In this document: positions 24,301-46,345 of the stretch, in pieces
Numbering within the stretch: position 1 is the stretch's first letter
How the letters are laid out: every line of letters starts with the position of its first letter
Origin: Rotaria sordida
Lineage: Eukaryota; Rotifera; Eurotatoria; Philodinida; Philodinidae
Direction: 5' to 3'
Assembly: GCA_905250125.1 (NCBI GenBank)
Contig: CAJNOL010000368.1
Span: 87,281 to 151,280 of the forward strand
DNA length: 64,000 nt
Notes under the pieces: model-generated
Seen by the model: the letters and a program-made list of their open reading frames with translations, nothing else
Told to the model about the DNA's origin: nothing
Databases searched by the model: none
Made by a program: the position numbers and the translations under genes

Positions 24301-26229
24301 CTATTTTTTAGATACTATTTTTCCTCATGATGCAGATGATCCAGGGTAAAATGAAGATTTTAATTTTGAAAAAAAATTTCTTTAATGATAATGTATATTT
24401 AGATCAACGGATTTGGTAAATTTTGATGATGTTGTTGCAGTAGCTGAACAATTTATGCCAAGTATGACTAGTATAAGATTATTTTTGTTTTACAATTTAC
24501 AGTTTAGAAATGTGAATAATTTAAACTTTGTTTAGACAAAGTTATCAACATAGAAAAGAAGAATTTATTATGAAACTAATTGATGCTAGACTGACGAGAG
24601 AAGGCCACCAACTGGTTAATCGTTTTTTTAGCCAAAGTCTAGCGGATTATTGGTAATCAACCATGTTGATTTCAAATATCAACATGATTTTTGTCAGCCA
24701 GACTTTGAAAGATCCGGTTTTCTCGAAAACCAAGTTTCTATTGCGAAAAACATTTTTTTTTTGATCCATTTAGATTGTAGGATATCTCGAGTTAAGTTAA
24801 AAAAACCTGCTTTTTTTAAAAAAAAAACTTAATCAACTGCAGAGAGAGTCAGAGAAGTAAAAAGCTTCTAGTGCTTAAAATACCATAGGTTCTTTACACT
24901 AGTAGATGTCACTATGTTGGATACATTTTATAATTGCGCACTTCGTTATGTTCTGTTATTATTATTAGACATCTATAACACACTCTATAGCTCGTCGAAG
25001 AACTCTGAATTCTGATCTTTTGAGGGCCAATGATGAAAGGACTTTATCTTACGCAAAGTTTTCTTTAGGTTAAAAAGGGTATAGATAAGAACGAGGTCTC
25101 TATTGCATCCAATCTCACATTCTTTTTAAGTACTAGATGAATTGGAATCTAAGTTTATTTTGGTATTAATGAAATCCGACACACAGTTTACGATATTGAC
25201 AGAATATATGATCACTAAAGTTTCGTACGAAGTGATATGATAAGAAAATGATGACTACTAAAACAAATGCAAAATAGTTTCGTCCCTGATAATCGTAAAT
25301 TGATTTTCTTAGGAGAACAAAAGGACAAGTTATAATAATACGGTTTAAAATAAATCAAAAGTTAAATGGAAAATCTGAAAATGAATCAAGTAACATCTGA
25401 AATAAAGTTAGTAATAAAACACAGACATCCTACAAACTAGACGAATCAGAAAAAAATCTTTGATGAAAAAATTTTTTCACATTAGAAAACTGGATCTTTG
25501 ATGATCTGACGACAAAAATCATGTTAATATTCTGAATTAGCATGGTCAATTATCTATAGTTCAATAGATTGCAGTTAAAAAGTGATTGAACAATTGGTGA
25601 TCTTCTCTCCTGAGTAGATATGGACGAGATGGTGCTGGGACTAACATTTTTTCATTGAGAGTGATATCTTTTATGGTTGTATAAAAACATGCAGGGTAGA
25701 CCACATATTAATGAATTAAAAAAAGTGTTGAATCTCCAGATGGCATGCAAGATATCTTGAGTTCATTGACACTACCCACACCCATATATTACTCAGCACG
25801 AAATCAGGATCAAAAATTTTTCTCATTGGGACTGGAAAGAAAAACGATCGGTTCTGCGCATCACTACTCGTGAGTTCAGTTGAGAAAATCGAGAATCTAT
25901 TTCTTTCCTTTGATGCCTAAATTTAAATATAGGAAAATTAAAACTAGAAGATATTGAGAAAATTTTAATTTGTATTTTTAGATGTGATCAAACTTATTTT
26001 TGGTAAATCAAATATACAGAATGGTTTACAAATTCTTTTACAACATTTTCAAGATCCATTACTGAACAAACAAGTAAATAGATTGATATTTTTTAAAGAT
26101 ATTTTATTTGCATGATATATCTATTAGTTATTTTATATGATTCTGGATGAAATTCTTTTTCAACTTTTTCCTGAATTACAATCACATTCCGATGCATCAA
26201 GAGGCAATACAATAACAGCAACAGAATGA
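18396..26229 (+). CDS. SNX14: Sorting nexin 14 (TM-PXA-RGS-PX-Nexin_C)
   Basis: Twenty-one exons joined in frame (18396-18493, 18562-18627, 18689-18761, 18811-18842, 18894-18972, 19038-19081, 19141-19228, 20826-21820, 22095-22159, 22914-22981, 23048-23180, 23233-23269, 23333-23486, 23552-23692, 23742-23852, 23916-24042, 24093-24260, 24312-24345, 24403-24461, 25982-26073, 26128-26229) give about 921 residues; vertebrate SNX14 is of similar size. SNX14 sits in the ER membrane and works in lipid droplet and lysosome lipid handling. Two hydrophobic segments (about 14-33, 35-54) anchor it; PXA spans roughly 100-265; an RGS-like domain follows (VLDRHGSLGLLSIYL); PX has RRYQDFYLLEQKL near 595-608; then KGQSLEPFL and a Nexin_C domain ending in FQLFPEL, matching SNX14 rather than SNX13/25. 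Introns 7 and 19 are long owing to inserted elements. Exon 5 start is the least certain junction. Confidence 0.88.
19675..20358. mobile_element. Tc1/mariner-type MITE, copy 2, in SNX14 intron 7
   Basis: 684-bp relative of the element at 10665-11339 in the same orientation. Left end AAGAATGTTCAAAAAG; the right end is its imperfect reverse complement; TA flanks at 19673-19674 and 20359-20360. Internal blocks such as TTTTGCATAAATATCAATAA and ATTTAAATCTTGTCGAAT are shared. Non-coding. Confidence 0.8.
24597..25625. mobile_element. Long-TIR element in SNX14 intron 19
   Basis: Left arm about 24597-24790 and right arm about 25440-25625 are inverted relatives: the left has AACATGATTTTTGTCAGCC then AAAGATCCGGTTTTCT, and the reverse complement of the right has AACATGATTTTTGTCGTC then AAAGATCCAGTTTTCT. 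Between them lie about 650 bp without coding signal. The arms belong to the same family as the hairpin at 29673-29937. Exact ends are approximate. Confidence 0.65.
25620..25920. repeat. Dispersed repeat in SNX14 intron 19
   Basis: Relative of 15095-15330 (shared AGATGGT-CTGGGAC block and following ATTG-GAR-TGAT-TTTATG). It directly follows the long-TIR element, so the intron has taken up at least two insertions. Confidence 0.4.
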
Positions 26230-26560
26230 TTTTTTTCTTTTAAACACAGATATTTATTGAGAATAAACAAACATTTTAGTTTCTTTTTACTTTTTTTTTC
26301 CCCTTTTCACTTCTTCTTTGCTTTTGTGACAAATAATTACCGGTTATTTTATTTTCTTTATTGTATATAATTATTTCAATAATCTCACCAGTGTTTGCTG
26401 TTGTTTTCTTTTTCTTTGGGTTTTGTTTTGTTCTCTATAAAACACTTCTAAAGACTAAAAACCACATTTCGCCTGTTATTCTAGATAAGTGTTGTATTCA
26501 ATCGAATGGCACACTTATCATTTTTGATAAGTATTGTAGTGTTGTATTTTGTTACTTAAA

Positions 26561-29151
26561 CATAAGCAGAACAATGTGATCAAAGTTCGGATAATTGTTA
26601 TTCAGAAGATAGTCCAACAGTAAATAAATGTGAGATACAAAAAAATTGTTGTTGATGGTTATCTATTTAACAATTCAATTTGAATGGTTTTTGTAATGTG
26701 AATGTTCCATATTGTTATTATTCATCAGATTTTTCAATCTATTACATAATAGATTTTAATTAACGAATTCGAATTTTTAAATTACAAACAACATATATAC
26801 TACATGATATTCTTGATTTAACAGTTAATCTTATCTATGAAACTGAACAAGGATATCATATTTGAATGTATGATTTAGTTAATAAACGATATAAAGTCTC
26901 ACTTCAAATACGTGCATTGGAAAAGAAAAGCTAATATAATTGATTATGAGATTGTGGTGAAATCCAAACTTATTTGCAATACTTGTTAATCGAATATCAA
27001 CAGATATTACATAGTGAGTTCGAATAAAAAATATTAATAGGAGTAAATCTATACGAACACTATTTATAAAATCGAATAGAATCTTTAATTGATCAATGAA
27101 AATTTTTTATACAAACATTGTCATTGTTTCTTGAGGGTATGAATTTAAAAAATTCGAGTTCCATAATATTAAAAGATGCTAATAAAAAAAAAACGTTCGT
27201 TTCTTGTTCAATAATGTATAAAAGCCGCCATGACTATGTGACTATATTGTTCGACATGTATTCACAAGTTACTATCGACTATTTGTCTCGGATCACCAAT
27301 CCGGTAGCATGCTGACGATGTTGTGACATACACCTGTTCTTATGATTAGTTAGTGTGTACAGAGAGCTCAAGCAATTGAGTGGAAGAACTTTGCGTCAGG
27401 TCGGACTTTTCTCCAGAGCTACAGCTAGTATTAGTTGTAGGGAAGATATCGGGCTATTGAATCTTCCGTTAGGTAGCGACCGATACCGCAAGGTAACTGA
27501 AAGGCAAGGATACTTTTCCTTCTAATAATGTATAAAAAAAGTTACTGTAACCCGAAAGGTTAATAATATTGATCTTAATTTTATCAAGTTTTCATTTACG
27601 CGAATATAAGGAAAAAATTCTTTTGCATAACTTGATATATTATGTTTTTCGGAATTACTATCATCTCAATCTATATATTAGAAACCATTCCGATGATATC
27701 TTCATCAGAATTAAAGTGAAGAATCGAACTGTTATCTACTTTTTTCTATTATTATACATACAATTCTAAATCAATGAATGTTATTGATTTAAATAGCTGT
27801 GTTTTAATTTAAGTGAAACTGAGTATTTCTATTTCATGATAACAATTGACACTGAAAGCGAACATACAAAATGCAATGAATCGATCGTACTATTTTTGTT
27901 AAAATTGAAAGTTTATTGATAATATTATTATCAAGGAGAAAATAATATAAATTTGAATCTACTGAATCGAGCATGTTATTGTGTGCAGAAATGAGTGTTT
28001 TTGGCACTGATATATTTATTTCAATTGAATCTATTTATTGAATTATTTTGAAAACTGGAGTGATTTGATAATAAGATTATTGTAAAATGTAATTAGCACT
28101 TGTAGTACACAAATAAAAGCAAGAATGTTTATCGGATAGAATTCAAAGCATTTAGACGATCGACTTCTTTATGTATTATACATTCTATACGCTATGTCTT
28201 CAGATGATTTCTTTCGATAATGTTTGCCAATGCATTAGTTTCAGAGAAATTTTCCACCCATATCCCTTTTTCAGATTGTTTAGAGAGTTTCAACAATTGC
28301 ATTGCATGGAACATCATTTTGTATGCTCAAATTTCATTTTTTTTTCTTCCGTCTAGACTCGATTCAAGGGCATCATAAATTATCTTTGCTGATCAATTCG
28401 ACTATCAAGTCCATTACTATATGATTTTGTTGAACATGAACAAGCCTTGTTAATCAATGTTACACACAAATGAAAGAAATTTACATTTTGGACACACGAT
28501 ATTTCTCCAATATCATATCACAATCTTTATAGTTAATACAGTATATTTTCTTTTAATTCAAATAGCAATATATTCAAGACTTGTTTCAGTGTTCATCTAT
28601 TTCACATGAATCTTGAATGAATCTCAAATAACCAAACAAATGTACATGGACAATTTTTTCTTAATTCAAATGCAATGAATTTTGACCTTCAACCATTATC
28701 TGCTCTAACTTATAAAACTATTGGTTACATAATTGATTTATATATTTTTACATGACTTACTGTGTGAAATATTATTGAACAATATTGGAATGTCATTAGT
28801 ATAAGACGATAAGAAGTTATATCTACTCCATTATGTTAGCAATCTACGATGCTACCATATCGATCACTTGGATTTCACCTTAGTCGTTGTTATGGGGTAT
28901 AATTGTATTGACAATTTATAAGTAATTATTCAAATAAGAATTCTGAAATGATAAAACAAAAGAAAAACAGATTTTACATATGATAATAAAAATTTTTATG
29001 ATTTACCTGAACTTGTTTGTAGATTACAATCCAATAGAAAACAATATGTGAATATTATTGATTCAGATGTTAGTTCGACTCAATCAACTATCTTCTATTT
29101 TCCGTATGATGATGAAATTAAACGATTGTATTTTTAATTGTTTAACATGAA
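26561..29151 (+). pseudogene. Trefoil GH31 alpha-glucosidase pseudogene (5' half only)
   Basis: Decayed relative of the two downstream GH31 genes. Recognisable parts: trefoil/N-terminal exon about 26561-27015, exon 2 about 28362-28540, exon 3 about 28585-28800, exon 4 about 28826-28923, and the later part of exon 5 about 28970-29135. Several in-frame stops and indels interrupt it; for instance the trefoil NCCW motif is followed by a stop. The start codon region and signal peptide are not recognisable. The exons that carry the nucleophile and acid/base residues are absent, so it cannot make an enzyme. Its first intron holds a dispersed repeat (27200-27510). It lies about 330 bp beyond the SNX14 stop and heads the three-copy array. 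Confidence 0.85.
27200..27510 (+). repeat. Dispersed GC-richer repeat, copy 1
   Basis: Inserted between exons 1 and 2 of the GH31 pseudogene. It matches the reverse complement of 56745-57330 in a phospholipase D intron in several blocks: TGTCTCGGATCAC, ATGCTGAC-A-GTTGTGA-ATACACCTG, and AGAGAGCTCAAGCA-TTGAG. The other copy holds roughly 220 bp more in the middle. Type of element unknown. Confidence 0.65.
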
Positions 29152-30294
29152 TTAGTATTCAATTCGGAAGATAATATGATTATTAACAATCGTTACTATG
29201 GAAGAGTTACATTTATCGATGATATTATGAATTTAGTTTCAAATGAGTTAGATAAAAATTCTAGCAAAAAGCAAAAAATATGATTGATAACAATGAATAC
29301 ATGTTTGTATTCTTGTTTTTATTTCATTAGGAAATTTATAAATTAATAGAAAACAAATATCAACAATGGCTTTTAATATGTAATAGATACTTTAGCTCAG
29401 GTTTAGTCTTATTGTGCATAATAATCCTTATTCTAAGCATGTTTGTTATGAAAATTTGATTAATACGTAATACAAACGTCAATTTTAACTCTGATAGTTA
29501 AAGAATCCATGAGAAAGTCGATAAGATACTCCAATAGACACAACGAGATCATGTTATTCTAAAATTAATCAAAACTTGGACTTCTGTCGGTTCGTTGATA
29601 CGACATGTTTATTAAACAGAAAGGAAAAATTTAGACTTTATTTTGATACTTCGAACAATACAGCTAAATTTAGCTGAGAAAGGAATGTTTTTCAACTGAC
29701 CAATCGCTTTCTTACACAAAATCTACTAAATTAGTGATTATTGATTATGCTGATGCCGAATATGGTTATAAGAAATTCTCTTAGATCTTTACATGGTAGT
29801 TTTCTGGAAAACCAGCGTTTGAAAACTTAAGAGAATTCCACTTAATCATATTCGAAATCAGCATGGTCAATAACCTACAATTCACTAACTTCGGGGTAAG
29901 ATAGCAATTGATCTGTTGACAAACGTTCTCTCTTGAGATATTCCTGATGAATCTCTGGAATTTTACACTTCAATCTTTATATATCATTGAACTTATTGTT
30001 TCAAGAACAACATCTATAAACTGGCTTTTCAAGTAGTTTTATAATATTTTCACGATTCATTGCTACACAGAGAAGTTTTGATTAATGAATAGTACGTACA
30101 ATTCTAATGAGAAGAATGAATTTTTTCTGACAATCATGTTTCGTTAGTTTTGATGATAAATAGTGATTGGTTATGTTAGTTTTTTCTCTCGTATATTATC
30201 ATTTAAATAAATACGTTTATATTTCTTCTAGTAAAGAATAATTTTTAAAAAATGAATAATTTTTTTTTTCTAGATATCTATTAGATTCAATTAG
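29152..30294. other. Gap between GH31 pseudogene and GH31 copy 2, with SNX14-like fragments
   Basis: Contains a hairpin element (29673-29937) and two short stretches reminiscent of SNX14: 29335-29385 (encoding IYKLIENKYQQW, compare IYELIEEKYQRN in SNX14 exon 8) and about 30030-30075 (similar to SNX14 exon 20 DNA near 26028-26070). These could be remnants of a duplication that copied the SNX14 3' end with the glucosidase gene. The matches are short. Confidence 0.4.
29673..29937. mobile_element. Near-palindromic hairpin MITE
   Basis: About 265 bp. Left-arm blocks (TCAACTGACCAATCGCT, TTAGTGATTATTGATTATGC) match the reverse complement of the right arm (TCAACAGATCAATTGCT, TTAGTGAATTGTAGGTTATT), leaving only a short centre near 29805. 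Right-arm sequence is shared with the elements at 25530-25620 and 10205-10240. Non-coding. Confidence 0.75.
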
Positions 30295-35538
<5,244 letters not shown>

Positions 35539-36296
35539 TAATATGTGATAGAAACCAGAGTAAAAAAAAGCAATCATTTTTTGGATATTTTTATTATGTA
35601 TGTGCTTTCATTTTATACTAATGCTTAAACTATGTCTTTCAAAATATGATTTAATCACTTTTTTTTTTCTTCGATTGATTCTTCTTTATGATACTTTTTT
35701 TAATATTTGCTTTTAAAAATTTGTACAAAACTTTCGAACATATTTTTGATCAAGTCATTATTTTTTTAGTATAATTAATATCGAATGAATCTATTGATAT
35801 AAACAATAAGAATGCAATAAATATTTGTTTTTAAATAATTAATGACCGAATAGTTTTTGTTTGAATTACAAAAAGAAAACTATCTTAAGAGATATTGTCT
35901 TCTCAATAGAAGTTTTCAAATCAATGGATAATAATATCAAGATTGAGATAAAGCTTGTTGAAAAGGTTTTAATTTTTATTGAAACATCAAAACAATAGGA
36001 ATCTGATAACATAATTCTTAAAAATTAGTGTTTAGGTAAACTTATCAAATTAACATTGTAAAATTTATATAGGAAACCATTGACAGTTATGAAATGAAGA
36101 ATTTATCCTGAAAACATATTCTAGTGCTGATTGAATTTTTCTTTTTTTATTTCTAGCATAGACTTCTCATGCTCTTTCTTCTTCTGCGACAATCGAGTCA
36201 GTTTCCTATGTGAATCTATTTGAAAAATTTTTGTCAAAAGAAAAAAAAATAGATAAATTTTATTTTTTATTGTAGATATTCCTAATATTCGATAGA
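35539..36296. other. Gap between GH31 copies 2 and 3
   Basis: AT-rich sequence without coding signal. It ends in a T-rich tract and TTGTAG near 36275, 20-odd bases before the copy 3 ATG; copy 2 has the matching TTTTTTCTAG at about the same distance. A conserved cis- or trans-splice acceptor in the 5' UTR is likely. Confidence 0.5.
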
Positions 36297-42097
<5,801 letters not shown>

Positions 42098-42277
42098 TAA
42101 TGATGTAAGACAAAACGTTTTTTTTTCTTCTTTTGTTTACTTTTTGATATCTTTCAAAACATGATTTTTTTCTTTAACTATTTTAATTTGTTTGTTTGGT
42201 TTTTGTTTTTTGTATTTTTTTTACAACACATTCAAACATATTATAATTTAAAAGATATCCATCATTAAAAGAAAATA

Positions 42278-42751
42278 TTAATACAATAAAAAATAAAAAA
42301 TAAAAATAAAAGAAGAAATCCAATACGTTCGTTGTTTTCTATAATGAACAATAGCTGAATTACATCTATCGGAACCACATAAACAAAGTGAATCTGTCCG
42401 ATGTTTTTTATGTTTATAACATGTTTCAGCTTTTTTTATATGATATTGAAATATTTTATGACAATCACGTCTAACATAACGTAATGCACTTGTTTTATTA
42501 TCTCCTATAATACTATCATTCTCACGTGTCCACATTTTTAAACAATAATCATCGCATAAACGTGTTGGAATTTGTACTTGAGAAAAATTTCTTGAATCTT
42601 CACATGCTTGAATTTCTCGTGAATCACATACAAAACATTCAACTTGTTTACGACATGATGCTGAATCAGCATAAATTAAATATATTGAACGACGACGATT
42701 ATTTGAAAGAATAAATAAAAGTAAAAATTCCACAATAATTGATATTTGCAT
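42278..42751 (-). CDS. Ly6/three-finger-like small GPI-anchor-type surface protein
   Basis: Intronless, 157 residues. N-terminal hydrophobic segment (about 5-16, then a basic stretch) looks like a signal peptide. The mature part has Cys spacing of the Ly6/uPAR type: CFVC near 39-42, then C near 50, CDDYC near 66-70, RDC near 94-96, C near 110, and a closing CLCGSDRCN (about 122-130), which matches the C-C-x(4-5)-C-N end of three-finger proteins. A hydrophobic C-terminus (about 143-157) would suit a GPI signal. The nearest known group may be the quiver/sleepless-like invertebrate Ly6 proteins, but ligand and role are unknown. Its 3' end lies only 180 bp from the GH31 copy 3 stop, on the opposite strand. 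Confidence 0.65.
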   Translation of the reverse strand: MQISIIVEFLLLFILSNNRRRSIYLIYADSASCRKQVECFVCDSREIQACEDSRNFSQVQIPTRLCDDYCLKMWTRENDSIIGDNKTSALRYVRRDCHKIFQYHIKKAETCYKHKKHRTDSLCLCGSDRCNSAIVHYRKQRTYWISSFIFIFYFLLY

Positions 42752-42833
42752 GATAAATTTGTTTTATATAGATATTAATCATAGTCACATAAATGATAAT
42801 GGCTTGTTCATCTAAAATAAAATTAAAGATTAG

Positions 42834-42837
<4 letters not shown>

Positions 42838-42863
<26 letters not shown>
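42838..42863. repeat. (TA)n microsatellite
   Basis: Uninterrupted TA run just beyond the start codon side of the Ly6-like gene. Confidence 0.9.
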
Positions 42864-42867
<4 letters not shown>

Positions 42868-43419
42868 ATGATAATCGATCCTATCGTGATGAATGAAAAG
42901 CATGTTATGACAGGAAAAACAAATCATTTTTATCTTGTTTCCGGTGCACAGAACACATTTCTTGTACTGACATGCCTTTTCATTCATTATGAAATAACAA
43001 ACAAAAGAAGAAAAAAAAAAAGAGAAATATATTTTCACCTGTCAATGAACCGAAAAATAAAATTTCTATAAATATCGTTTATTTAATCTTTTTTTTTCTT
43101 CGTATTCATTCACGACAGCATAATATTTAATAATAAAAAAATGAATATAGAGAAGAAGAAAAAAAAGAATAAGGCACAAAAACTATTATTAGCACTCGTG
43201 TTCTTGTTTAATTGATCGTTCGACACGATCAGAATTATAGTATACATATATAGTTTAAAGTTAGCGAGAAAAGAACTATAACGAACTACTAATGACAACA
43301 ACATCAATGTGCGCATGTCTAACACGAGAAGTAATAGTGAAGTATCCGTCAGAAAAAAAAAGAATCGAGTTTTCTCAGCAAACGAACAGCTTTTGCATGA
43401 CGCCATCAAATGGAGGCGA

Positions 43420-43580
43420 GTAAATGAAGAAAAAGAAGAAGGAAAGAGAAAAGAGGAAGATGATGATAAAGAAGAAGAAGAAGAAGAAGGCGAAGAAGTG
43501 GAGAAGACAAAGCATACAGAAGTTATTGGAGTAGAGAAAGGAATTCGGAAAGAAGAAAAAAAAAAAACGAGAACGTACGA
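43420..43580. repeat. Purine-rich GAA/GAAA low-complexity tract
   Basis: About 160 bp that is nearly all purine on the plus strand, with GAAGAAGAAGAAGAA runs. It creates spurious Glu/Lys-rich and Phe-rich frames on the two strands. Confidence 0.85.
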
Positions 43581-45639
43581 GTTGCGCGTCGAGCTCTAAG
43601 ACTATGTGACAGCATCGCGGTAGTCGTAGTTTGTTTCCTTTTGAATGTATGTGCATGCATCACAGATATACAACCTAGTTCTGAGAGGAAAGAGGGATGA
43701 GATGGATTTGTTTCTATCCCTGGCGTCGCATTCGCAGCCTATTGATACTACTGTGTTCGGATTCGTTATTCGTGCATACGCATCAAATGCCATCATATGA
43801 CAAGATGCGTGCTCAAGACAAACATAGAATAAGTAATATGTGACAATTTTCATAAAAAAAAAACTCTCATGCTGAGCTTTATAATGAAGTTGTCGGCACT
43901 CTAAATATCATATTTCTTCTAAACATAAAAAGAAAATATTCTACATATTTACCATAGTTATTATTAATTGATAGATTGACTTTTTCTTTCTTATTACCAC
44001 ATAATAAAACCTAAGTGTTTTTTTTTCTGATCTTTTCATCGCTTAAGGACAACATTTTATGTCAACAAAAGACTAAATTGAATTAGAATATAGTAATCTT
44101 CCTTTTAACTAAGTTTTCTTTGGTTAATTTTATGGATTCTTATCTGTCATAATTAATATTCCTTTTTCACTTTTTTTTTCTATTAAAAACAAATAAAATT
44201 AACTGTGATTCTTTTCTTGTTTTTTTGTTTTTGAAATATTCATTTAGAAAATGAATATGAAGCATATTCTATGGTATCATTATCTTGTCGATGCCAGAAT
44301 TTGAACCTTTTTCTTTTTAATCAACTAATTTTAACCACAGAACAAAAATAAATATATATTTAATACTGATAGACATGTACCTATCTTATTCAAACTTATA
44401 CTAAACAGATAATTGGGTCAAAAATCGTAAAGCTCTGTGTAATATAGCGCGTCTGTTCTCATTTCAGAGAGTGCATATGCGCTAATAATAATCGAGTAAA
44501 ACAAAACAACAAGTTTTATGACAGCTGAGCAAATATTTCGCAGCTGTTATTCATTTCTTTTTTATTACATTATAAATGATATGTATCTTTTTTTCTGACA
44601 TAATTTTAATATATATATATATATATAGTCAATAATATAAATTTTTATGAAGTGAATACATAATAAAATAATTTTTCAACAATGTCAGATTTTTATCATT
44701 CAAAATAATATGATGATTATTATGTTGTGCTGTTTGCTTCATTTCCTGTGTATATAAATTTCAACATATACTCAATAATTGTTTGCTATAATTTGCTTAT
44801 CAAATCATTGTTTGCTAATATTTTTCTTTTCATATTTTTGTTCTTGTTTTATTCTATCAATGCGATAATATTGTTAGAAATTTGCAAACAGAAGGCTATG
44901 TGTAGTTTCTAATGAAATTTTTTTTTTCCTATATTGATACTTTGTATTTAAGTTATATAATATATGAAAATAAATATAAATATTTGCATTTTATATTTAA
45001 AACATTTTTTTTGTTCTGAAAATCAGAGATTATTTTTAAATTAAAAAATATTAATTATCTCAATTTATTATTAATAAAATTGAGTCATGCATATCTATAC
45101 ACTTTGATAAAGAATTTTAATTTTTTTTGATAAGATCTAAAGAGAAATTATCTTAAATTAAAATAAGAATCAAACAATAAATGTTCAGTAAAAGTGAACA
45201 TATACATTGAAAAACATATTCAACTTTTAATAGATATCATATATACAATCATATTTAATATGATTCAATATGAAAACAATGTAATAATGAACAAAACAAG
45301 ATCTTACAATGATTATTTTAACGTACTAGTTTGGTATTCTCCCTCAAACCTTATTTGATTGCGGCTTGAGATAAAAGCATTCGAGAAAGATCAACAAGAA
45401 TATATGCTTGTTTTGGTATGTATTACAATTCAGTACTGATTCAGCTTGCAATACTTATGATATTTCTGTATCGTTGTCAAAGGACATAAATGATGGATTA
45501 GCTATTATTAAATCATTTCGTTCCATATAATGGCGTAGAACTTCATAGATAACAGGACAAACATGGTATATTGATATGTTTGATATAAACATTAAAATGT
45601 TTTGTCAAAGAAAATAATAATGAGTAGATATTTAAATCG

Positions 45640-46345
45640 AGGTTATTACGACTTCTCATCCTTAGGTCCTATCAATCAAGATTAAAGGTCGTCTCCTACC
45701 CCCTGTATTATAGATCTTAGCAATCGACACTAAATGCGTTGAATGACATTAATAATAAGACTTAGAAAGTTCTAGAATCTTCCTTGAGATTTAAATGACT
45801 GGAATATATTTTTTTAATATTATAAATAATGTAGTTTCTGATTTCTGCGTAGATAAACAATTCTATAATAGATATTAAGATTAATGTTTTGATTTTCTAC
45901 AACTGTCATATGATTAACACAAAAGTATGAACTGATTAAATTCTAACTAACGAGAATAATCAATTACAGTCTTTCTGATTTCATCAAGATATATATAATA
46001 GACTGTTAAGATCTACTATAGATATAACGAATATATACAACAGGCTTATTTGTCTATTAAATCAATGTGTAGATTAATAATACAAAAATTATGAAAAGAA
46101 AATAAATACTCTATAAATAGCAATAAGACAAACAAAAAAAGAAAATAAAATTTCTCTAAGCAATATAGAAATACACAAGACAAAGTGCTTGTTGGCAATC
46201 AATTATCATTGGAAAAAGATCTATGCTCTTTTAGAGACTGTACACATTGCATAATCTGTATTAGTATAATAAAGCTAAATAAGACATCTGAGTTCCATAT
46301 TTCAATCCCAAAAGGGACTATGCTAATAAGCTTTTGTTTATTTAC
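45640..46345. repeat. Degenerate dispersed repeat
   Basis: Patchy relative of 34738-35215 in the same orientation, including blocks around ATAGATCTTAGCAATCGA, ACAACAGGCTTATTTG and TTTCAATCCCAAAAGGGA. It appears to hold extra sequence compared with the other copy. Confidence 0.4.

Noticed and set aside
24537..24600. A possible extra SNX14 exon reading QSYQHRKEEFIMKLI
   Set aside because: It needs an entry phase that no GT donor upstream supplies and has no GT donor at its end. Splicing exon 19 (ending 24461) straight to 25982 is canonical and restores the SNX14 alignment (FMPN-VIKLIFGKSN).
43309..43656. Glu/Lys-rich and Phe-rich open frames on opposite strands
   Set aside because: Both are produced by the same GAA/TTC low-complexity tract; no conserved protein features or splice structure.
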